The translations under genes and the position numbers were made by a program. Below, piece after piece: positions 58,775-64,000 of a stretch of 64,000 nt of DNA. How positions within the stretch are numbered: position 1 is the first letter of the stretch; every line of letters begins with the position of its first letter. This DNA is from Pseudomonas sp. Os17 (GTDB taxonomy: Bacteria; Pseudomonadota; Gammaproteobacteria; Pseudomonadales; Pseudomonadaceae). A model generated the notes under the pieces. It did not search any database, was not told where the DNA came from, and saw only the letters and a program-made list of their open reading frames with translations. The stretch covers positions 5,892,001-5,956,000 of the forward strand of contig NZ_AP014627.1 in assembly GCF_001547895.1 (NCBI RefSeq), read 5' to 3'.

Positions 58775-60214
58775 TCAGTTCCCCTTGTTCAGGCGGGTGC
58801 CGTGGTCGGCGTCGTGGTCATCGTCGGCTGCGGACAGCGGACGGGCCGGGGTACGTTTCTGCCCGGGACCACCGTGGCTGGTTTCGGCACCTTCGTTGGT
58901 GACCGGACCTTTGCGCACCAGGCGCATCATGTAGCCGATACCCACGCCGAACAGCGAGAAGTACACCACCACGAACAGCGCCAGGGTGATGCTCATCTGC
59001 ACAAAGCTGTGCCCGGACGAGGCGTCCGCCGTGCGCATCAGGCCATAGACCACCCACGGCTGACGGCCGATCTCGGTGGTGAACCAGCCCGCGAGGATCG
59101 CGATCAGCCCGGATGGGCCCATCCACAACGCCAGGTACAGGAACGGGCGCGAGGTGTAGAGGGTGTCACGCTTGCGCAGCCAGAGGCTCCAAAGGCCGGT
59201 GAAGATCATCAGCATGCCCAGGCCGACCATGATCCGGAACGACCAGAAGACGATGGTCGAGTTGGGCCGGTCCTCGGGCGGGAACTCCTTGAGCGCCGGC
59301 ACCTGCTTGTCCAGCGAGTGGGTGAGGATCAGGCTGCCCAGGTAGGGGATTTCCACCGCGAAACGGGTCTTCTCGGCCTTCATGTCCGGCCAGCCGAAGA
59401 GGATCAGCGGGGTCGGCTCGTTGCCGACGTTTTCCCAGTGGCCTTCGATCGCGGCAATTTTCGCCGGCTGATGCTTGAGGGTGTTGAGGCCGTGGAAGTC
59501 GCCGATCACCGCCTGCACCGGCGCCACGATCAGGGCCATCCACATCGCCATCGACAGCATGCGACGAATGGCCGGGTTGTCGCGGCCCCGCAGCAAGTGC
59601 CAGGCTGCGGACGAGCCGACGAAGAACGCCGTGGCAACGAACGCGGCGACCGCCATATGCGCCAGGCGATAGGGGAATGACGGGTTGAAGATCACCGCCA
59701 GCCAGTCCACCGGGATCACCTGGCCGTTGACGATTTCATAGCCTTGCGGAGTCTGCATCCAGCTGTTGGACGAGAGGATCCAGAAGGTCGAGATCAGGGT
59801 ACCGATGGCCACCATCACCGTGGAGAAGAAGTGCAGCTTGCGCCCGACCTTGTTCCAGCCGAACAGCATCACACCGAGGAAACCGGCTTCCAGGAAGAAG
59901 GCCGTGAGCACTTCATAGGTGAGCAAGGGGCCGGTGACCGACCCGGCAAAGTCCGAGAAACGGCTCCAGTTGGTGCCGAACTGGTAAGCCATCACCAGGC
60001 CGGAAACCACACCCATGCCGAAGTTGACGGCGAAGATCTTCGACCAGAAGTGGTAGAGATCACGGTAGGTGTCGTCGCGGGTTTTCAGCCACAGGCCCTC
60101 GAGTACCGCCAGGTAACTCGCCAGGCCGATGGTGATCGCCGGGAACAGGATGTGGAACGAGATGGTGAACGCGAATTGAATTCGGGCGAGATCAAGCGCC
60201 TCTAAACCGAACAT
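58775..60214 (-). CDS. cioA: Cyanide-insensitive bd-type ubiquinol oxidase subunit I
   Basis: 479 residues, about nine membrane helices. Haem ligand region FAFTISFHILFPAITIG (His near residue 21), YQFGTNWSRFSDFAG and the EALTAF-like YEVLTAFFLEAGFLGVM are present. The Q loop between helices 6 and 7 is short, the mark of CIO-type as opposed to E. coli CydA. It is first in cioA-cioB-DUF2474, and a 574-base regulatory stretch with an ANR-like box lies upstream. Confidence 0.94.
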   Translation of the reverse strand: MFGLEALDLARIQFAFTISFHILFPAITIGLASYLAVLEGLWLKTRDDTYRDLYHFWSKIFAVNFGMGVVSGLVMAYQFGTNWSRFSDFAGSVTGPLLTYEVLTAFFLEAGFLGVMLFGWNKVGRKLHFFSTVMVAIGTLISTFWILSSNSWMQTPQGYEIVNGQVIPVDWLAVIFNPSFPYRLAHMAVAAFVATAFFVGSSAAWHLLRGRDNPAIRRMLSMAMWMALIVAPVQAVIGDFHGLNTLKHQPAKIAAIEGHWENVGNEPTPLILFGWPDMKAEKTRFAVEIPYLGSLILTHSLDKQVPALKEFPPEDRPNSTIVFWSFRIMVGLGMLMIFTGLWSLWLRKRDTLYTSRPFLYLALWMGPSGLIAILAGWFTTEIGRQPWVVYGLMRTADASSGHSFVQMSITLALFVVVYFSLFGVGIGYMMRLVRKGPVTNEGAETSHGGPGQKRTPARPLSAADDDHDADHGTRLNKGN

Positions 60215-60375
60215 AAGCTTTCCTCTATCAGGTAATACCGGCTGCGGGCCAAGGGCCAGCGCCTACTGCCCCCACGGATATGGAGTTCGGCGAATTCGGA
60301 TTCGTTCTTTTTTAAACCATCGCAACGTAGGGATTCTGGCCCTTGGGCCGCCACATCAAACCACTGGAAAAGGTT

Positions 60376-60389
60376 TTGATCTGGGTCAA
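60376..60389 (-). promoter_or_regulatory. ANR/FNR-box-like site upstream of cioA
   Basis: TTGAT-CTGG-GTCAA matches the TTGAT-N4-ATCAA consensus in 9 of 10 positions. It lies about 162 bases before the cioA start. In P. aeruginosa cioAB is controlled by ANR (repression under anoxia). The box is palindromic, so the strand is nominal. Confidence 0.6.
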
Positions 60390-60508
60390 GCAACGTTAAA
60401 AGAGTAGTCCTATTTTCGGCGCACAACTCTGTGGTTATTTGCCGCGTGACAGCTTGCCTCACCCTCTCAAGTTCGGGGTTTTCCCGGCGTTTTCCCACGC
60501 AAAACGCC

Positions 60509-60531
60509 TGTAGCCGCTGCTGAGCCTGCGA
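60509..60531. repeat. REP-like element, family B (inverted orientation)
   Basis: TGTAGCCGCTGCTGAGCCTGCGA is the reverse-complement form of the copy at 60635-60658 and of that at 43154-43179. Confidence 0.75.
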
Positions 60532-60634
60532 CGCGGCGAAAGGCCGGGCCGCGTTCGGTACGCAGGGTCTTGCCTGGCGATTGCCCGTCGAACCTGCGGC
60601 GTATTCAAGATCCTGGCGTCTCCTCCGGAGCCGT

Positions 60635-60658
60635 TCGCAGCCTGCGGCAGCGGCTACA
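60635..60658. repeat. REP-like element, family B
   Basis: TCGCAGCCTGCGGCAGCGGC followed by TACA. It forms an inverted pair with 60509-60531 across about 100 bases. Confidence 0.75.
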
Positions 60659-60788
60659 AGGGTTGGCGGCCCGGCATGGGAGCAAAAAAGAAGATAGATG
60701 CGCAGCTAACGATTTTCCCGCGCACCGCAACTATTGGTTACATCTTGGTGATAACCTCGACGCACTCCCCGCTCAGATTGACCGCCCG

Positions 60789-62027
60789 ATGCCCAGCCAA
60801 ACGCCTCTGTTGCTCCGTCACCATCGCCCGTTCATCGCTTTCTGGCTGGCCCGGATCTTCACCGCCAGCGGTTTCCAGATGCTCACCGTGGCCATCGGCT
60901 GGAACCTCTACCAACTGACCGGCAACGTCCTCGACCTGGGCCTGGTGGGGCTGGTGGAGTTCGCCCCGCGCGTGCTGTTCATGCTGCACACCGGGCATGT
61001 GGCCGATCGCTACGACCGGCGCCGGGTAGCGGCGATCTGCCAGTTGCTGCAAGCCTTGATCGCCCTGGCCCTGGCCGTCGGCAGCCTGACCGACAGCGTC
61101 ACCCGGGAAATGATCTTCATCCTGGCCTTCCTCCTCGGCGGCGCCCGCTCCTTCGAGATGCCCACCACCCAGGCCCTGCTGCCGAGCATCGTGCCCGCGG
61201 CGCTGTTTCCCCGGGCGGTGGCCGCTGCGCAATCGGCGCAACAGTCGGCGACCATCGTCGCCCCGGCCCTGGGCGGGTTGCTGTATGCCTTCGGCAGCGT
61301 CTGGGTCTACGGCCCCACCGTGGTCCTGTACCTGATCGCCTGCCTGCTGATGCTCAACCTGCCGGCGCGGCAGACGCCGCTGAACAAGGGCAAGGCCACC
61401 CTCGATTCGCTGCTGGCGGGGATTCGCTTCATCCGCAGCCGCCCGGACATCCTCGGCGCCATCTCCCTGGACCTGTTCGCGGTGCTGCTGGGCGGCGCCA
61501 CCGCATTGCTGCCGGTGTTCGCCAAGGACATCCTGTTGACCGGCCCCTGGGGCCTGGGCCTGCTGCGTTCGGCGCCAGCGGTGGGCGCGCTGCTGATGTC
61601 ACTGTGGCTGGCGCGTTTCAGCGTCGAGCGCAAGGTCGGGCGGGTGATGTTCACCGCGGTCGGGGTATTCGGCGTGGCCACCATCGCCTTCGGCCTCTCG
61701 ACCTCGTTCTGGTTTTCCCTTGCGGTGCTGGTGGTGTTGGGGGCGGCGGACATGATCAGCATGGTGATCCGCGCGTCCTTCGTGCAGCTGGAAACCCCGG
61801 ACGAAATGCGCGGCCGGGTCAGCGCGGTGAACGGCCTGTTCATCGGCGCTTCGAACCAGCTGGGGGAATTTGAATCCGGGCTGACCGCCCACTGGTTCGG
61901 CACAGTGCCGGCGGTGGTCCTGGGCGGGGTCGGCACGCTGCTGGTGACCGGGGTCTGGATCAAGCTGTTCCCGACTCTGGCCAAGCGCGATCGGATGATC
62001 GAGCGAGTGGAAGAGGCCAAGGCCTGA
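60789..62027 (+). CDS. MFS transporter, EntS/MFS_3-like exporter
   Basis: 412 residues from the ATG at 60789 (MPSQTPLLLRHHRPFIAFWL); the upstream open frame runs through repeats and is not coding. About 12 membrane helices. The MFS loop motif GHVADRYDRRRVAAI after TM2 and the start FIAFWLARIFTASGFQMLTV fit the MFS_3 (EntS-type) exporters. The second half has the loop FSVERKVGRVMF. Substrate unknown. No regulator or biosynthetic gene adjoins it. Ribosome binding site is weak. Confidence 0.85.
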   Translation: MPSQTPLLLRHHRPFIAFWLARIFTASGFQMLTVAIGWNLYQLTGNVLDLGLVGLVEFAPRVLFMLHTGHVADRYDRRRVAAICQLLQALIALALAVGSLTDSVTREMIFILAFLLGGARSFEMPTTQALLPSIVPAALFPRAVAAAQSAQQSATIVAPALGGLLYAFGSVWVYGPTVVLYLIACLLMLNLPARQTPLNKGKATLDSLLAGIRFIRSRPDILGAISLDLFAVLLGGATALLPVFAKDILLTGPWGLGLLRSAPAVGALLMSLWLARFSVERKVGRVMFTAVGVFGVATIAFGLSTSFWFSLAVLVVLGAADMISMVIRASFVQLETPDEMRGRVSAVNGLFIGASNQLGEFESGLTAHWFGTVPAVVLGGVGTLLVTGVWIKLFPTLAKRDRMIERVEEAKA

Positions 62028-62061
62028 AGCCGCGCCGGACGGGCGCGGCCAGATTCAGTTA

Positions 62062-62358
62062 TCAATGACCGGGCTGAGCCTCAGCGGCTACACGCCATTT
62101 CGCCGCCTCCAGCAGGTCGCAACCATCCTGGGTCAGTACATAGAGCACTTCGATGATGTGCGGGATGTCCTTCACATCGCCGTGGCTGAAGTTCAGGCAG
62201 CACAGGGTTTCCAGCAGGTTGGCAGCGGTACGCATACGATGCTCGGCCGCCTCGTGAAGCGCCTCAGGGGACGCATTGGCGTTGATGAAGAGAACACCTG
62301 GAAGGCCAGCGCTGGATTTGAGCGGGAGGTAGCGAGGAGTATCAATTGAAATATTCAT
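62062..62358 (-). CDS. Small conserved Pseudomonas protein (DUF6124/DUF3077-like)
   Basis: 98 residues from the ATG at 62358, chosen because AAGGA lies seven bases upstream; the ATG seven codons earlier lacks one. The sequence has PLKSSAGLPGVLFINANASP and a helical HRMRTAANLLETLCCLNF, then DVKDIPHIIEVLYVLTQDG and CDLLEAAKW. This resembles small Pseudomonas proteins annotated DUF6124 or DUF3077, of unknown function. The exact family is uncertain. Convergent with the MFS gene. Confidence 0.7.
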   Translation of the reverse strand: MNISIDTPRYLPLKSSAGLPGVLFINANASPEALHEAAEHRMRTAANLLETLCCLNFSHGDVKDIPHIIEVLYVLTQDGCDLLEAAKWRVAAEAQPGH

Positions 62359-62692
62359 CGAGAAATCCTTTTTGGTCATGAATGCACTGGGCTGAATAAC
62401 AACCCAGCGCCCGCCGAACTTGAATGCAAAGCGCCTTCTAATTTCGGGTGACCAAACCCGTTCACTGAATTGGCAGCGACGGCGCGAACTATAGAAGTGC
62501 TGGAGCGAACGGTGCAATGAGCGGCCTGTTAACCTTTGTTACCCGCTTTCGAGCCCCACCGTCAGGCCGCTGTAGGCGGCCCTCTCCAACAACAATCAAA
62601 GCACGCAACCACCTCGTAACAGCGTGTTGATCATTCTCTGCAATACAAAACCGCTACGAAGAGTGTAAGGTATCGCCTTACACTCGCTCCCC
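62359..62692. other. Non-coding region between the DUF6124-like gene and higB
   Basis: 334 bases with the higBA operator at its right end (62661-62685). A short GC dyad, GGCCGC-TGTAG-GCGGCC, lies at about 62567-62583. The rest has no recognised signal. Confidence 0.6.
62661..62685. promoter_or_regulatory. Perfect palindrome, likely HigA operator
   Basis: GAGTGTAAGG (62661-62670) and CCTTACACTC (62676-62685) are perfect 10-bp inverted arms around TATCG. The dyad ends 7 bases before the higB start codon. HigA-type antitoxins bind palindromes overlapping their own promoter. Confidence 0.75.
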
Positions 62693-62971
62693 ATGATCAA
62701 GTCCTTTCAGCACAAAGGCCTGCGCGCCTTCTATGAAACCGGATCGACTCGTGGAATACGGGCTGAGCATGCACGCCGGCTGGCCCGCCAGCTGTCGTTC
62801 ATGGATCACGCCAGCGAACCGGCAGACCTCAACCTGCCGGGCTGGCGGCTGCACCCACTCAGGGGCGACCTGCACGGCTATTGGTCCCTGGTGGTGTCCG
62901 GCAACTGGCGAGTGATCTTTCGTTTCGTAGGTTCGGATATCGAACTGGTCGATTATCTGGACTACCACTGA
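62693..62971 (+). CDS. higB: HigB-type toxin (RelE superfamily mRNA interferase)
   Basis: 92 residues. The sequence MIKSFQHKGLRAFYETGSTR, HARRLARQLSFMDHAS, DLNLPGWRLHPLRGDLHGYW and NWRVIFRFVGSDIELVDYLD is the HigB/RelE pattern with basic and aromatic ribosome-dependent RNase features. It precedes higA by 15 bases, the toxin-first order of higBA. Expected to cleave mRNA on the ribosome when not bound by HigA. Confidence 0.95.
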   Translation: MIKSFQHKGLRAFYETGSTRGIRAEHARRLARQLSFMDHASEPADLNLPGWRLHPLRGDLHGYWSLVVSGNWRVIFRFVGSDIELVDYLDYH

Positions 62972-62986
62972 ACAGGAGGCAGGATC

Positions 62987-63277
62987 ATGCCCATTCACAA
63001 CCCACCCCACCCCGGTGACACCCTGCGCCTGGATGTCCTGCCTGAGCTGGGCATCAGCGTGACGGAGTTGGCCCGGCATATCGGCTATGCCCGCCCGCAT
63101 CTGTCCAAGGTGTTGAACGGCCATGCGCCGATCCGCGCGGAACTGGCGGTCCGCCTGGAACGTGCCGGAATCGGCAAGGCCAAGGTCTGGCTGGCGGTGC
63201 AGGCCGATTACGACATCTGGCACACCGAGCAGGAGTTGCAACCGGTGATCGAGCCTATCGCGGCCCATGTCGGCTGA
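62987..63277 (+). CDS. higA: HigA-type antitoxin (XRE family)
   Basis: 96 residues. The helix-turn-helix covers about 8-70: PPHPGDTLRLDVLPELGISV, TELARHIGYARPHLSKVLNG and RAELAVRLERAGIGKAKVW. It neutralises HigB and should repress the operon through the palindrome at 62661-62685. The C-terminus QADYDIWHTEQEL is typical of HigA. Confidence 0.95.
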   Translation: MPIHNPPHPGDTLRLDVLPELGISVTELARHIGYARPHLSKVLNGHAPIRAELAVRLERAGIGKAKVWLAVQADYDIWHTEQELQPVIEPIAAHVG

Positions 63278-63280
63278 GCC

Positions 63281-63832
63281 CTATACCAGCAACTCTGCTG
63301 CCACCTGGGCGCGCTTGGCGCGACCGCACAACGCCTCCACCAGGGCCAGGGCAAACGCCAGGGCGGCGCCGGAACCCTGGGCGGTGATGCAGTTGCCATC
63401 CACCACCACCGGCTGGTCGACAAAGCTGCAGCCCAGCAGTTGATGGCTGGCACTGGGCAGGCAGGTCATGCGCCGCTGGCGCAGCACGCCATAGGCCTGC
63501 AAGGCCAGGGCCGGCGCTTCGGCGATGCCGGCGAACAGGCGCCCCGCTGCTGCCTGGTCCTTGACCAGTTGCATCAGCGGTTGGTGGCTCGCCAGGTGCT
63601 GGGCGCCCACCGCGCCGCCAGGCAATACGATCAGATCGAAGCGCTGGGCCAGTACATCCACCAGCATGGCGTCGGCGGTGAGCCGGGTGCCCCGGGCGCA
63701 GGTGAGCATGCGCCGGTTTTCGACGCTGGCCGCCAGCACTTCGAGTTCGGCACGGCGCAGGACATCGATCAGGGTCACGCTTTGCAGATCATCGATGCCT
63801 TCGGCAAGGGTGACCAAGGCTCTGAAGGTCAT
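63281..63832 (-). CDS. DJ-1/PfpI superfamily protein lacking the nucleophilic cysteine
   Basis: 183 residues. The DJ-1 fold motifs are clear: MTFRALVTLAEGIDDLQSV, IDVLRRAELEVLAAS, FDLIVLPGGAVGAQHLA and AGIAEAPALALQAYG. The conserved Glu near residue 11 is present. At the nucleophile elbow, where DJ-1/YajL have an ICAxP, this protein has IAEAP, so the cysteine is alanine (GCC near 63525). Chaperone or deglycase activity needing that cysteine is unlikely. It ends four bases after the higA stop, convergent. Confidence 0.85.
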   Translation of the reverse strand: MTFRALVTLAEGIDDLQSVTLIDVLRRAELEVLAASVENRRMLTCARGTRLTADAMLVDVLAQRFDLIVLPGGAVGAQHLASHQPLMQLVKDQAAAGRLFAGIAEAPALALQAYGVLRQRRMTCLPSASHQLLGCSFVDQPVVVDGNCITAQGSGAALAFALALVEALCGRAKRAQVAAELLV

Positions 63833-63894
63833 GGGGATGACTCCACAAGGAACGTCTTCAGAGCTTAGTCAGCTTTGCCCCGAACCGTTCGCCG

Positions 63895-64000
63895 CTACCT
63901 GATGTAGATCTGCGCGCCGAGGGTATTGCCCGGCGCGTTGATCGAGGTGTTGCGGAAACTGAAGGTGCCTTCCTGCTTGCCCGCCAGGTCGAACACATAG
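63895..64000 (-). CDS. C-terminal end of an unknown protein (partial)
   Basis: A minus-strand frame with stop TAG at 63895-63897 continues to the window edge: the last 34 residues read YVFDLAGKQEGTFSFRNTSI then NAPGNTLGAQIYIR. The pattern is beta-rich with a glycine-aspartate start and resembles a secreted or surface domain end. No family can be named from this length. It is on the same strand as the DJ-1-like gene, whose start lies at 63832. Confidence 0.5.
   Translation of the reverse strand, partial: YVFDLAGKQEGTFSFRNTSINAPGNTLGAQIYIR

Larger units (their letters stand above)
60215..60788. other. Long divergent intergenic region between cioA and the MFS exporter gene
   Basis: 574 bases with no convincing gene; a 98-residue frame at 60202-60498 has no family features. 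It holds an ANR/FNR-like box (60376-60389), an inverted pair of REP family B elements (60509-60531 and 60635-60658) and the probable promoters of both genes. Base composition is otherwise ordinary. Confidence 0.7.

Noticed and set aside
60202..60498. 98-residue frame upstream of cioA
   Set aside because: Begins inside the regulatory region, overlaps the cioA start and has no homology features; it covers the ANR-like box.

Overview
The window is a chromosomal core segment of a fluorescent Pseudomonas. GC is high, gene density is high, and the gene order follows the P. aeruginosa order I remember from clpB-pgeF-rluD-bamD through mscL-fpr. Several protein styles (fluorescens-type minor pilins, DUF2474, REP-like repeats) suggest the P. 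fluorescens/protegens group. This placement rests on remembered synteny, not on a database search. I see no prophage, insertion sequence, CRISPR array, rRNA or tRNA.

Layout. (1) 1-3.1 kb: start of clpB with a heat-shock promoter, pgeF-rluD, and bamD divergently. (2) 3.1-9.5 kb: a remodelled type IV pilus minor-pilin locus with pilR (no pilS), thiO, pilE, a miniature PilY1 remnant, pilX, pilW, pilV, and a fimT/fimU-like gene on the opposite strand. (3) 9.5-21.5 kb: housekeeping transcription units murJ-ribF-ileS-lspA-fkpB-ispH, rpsT and rplU-rpmA-obgE-proB-creA. (4) 21.7-34.1 kb: ispB, yjdM, an iron-box gene, fklB, and several poorly characterised envelope or membrane proteins (YqhA-like, a 610-residue lipoprotein, a LonB-like protease, DUF3015, DUF4105, a small lipoprotein), then a short GreB-like factor. 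(5) 34.1-43 kb: gdhA, ettA, the large c-di-GMP protein MorA, glyA. (6) 43.3-46.2 kb: a dicarboxylate/amino-acid symporter with two GntR/FCD regulators. (7) 46.2-56.1 kb: cstA-yjiX-yjiA, the PilZ protein MapZ, a secreted unknown, radA, katB-ankB, mscL, fpr. (8) 56.3-64 kb: rlmG with a lost stop codon, the cyanide-insensitive oxidase operon cioAB with a small DUF2474 gene, an MFS exporter, a higBA toxin-antitoxin pair, a DJ-1-like protein without its cysteine, and the end of an unknown gene.

Themes. Envelope biogenesis is heavily represented (bamD, murJ, lspA, ispH, ispB, pilins, lipoproteins). Stress and redox functions cluster at the right: katB/ankB with an OxyR-like site, cioAB with an ANR-like box, fpr, mscL, and a Fur-like box further left. 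C-di-GMP signalling appears twice (morA, mapZ).

I did not find a clear, wholly new multigene system. The best candidates for follow-up are the DUF3015-DUF4105-lipoprotein cluster (a possible permuted papain-like domain joined to a barrel-like C-terminus), the miniature PilY1 in a pilS-less pilin locus, the FCD operators at the symporter, the rlmG read-through into the cio terminator, and the cysteine-less DJ-1 protein.
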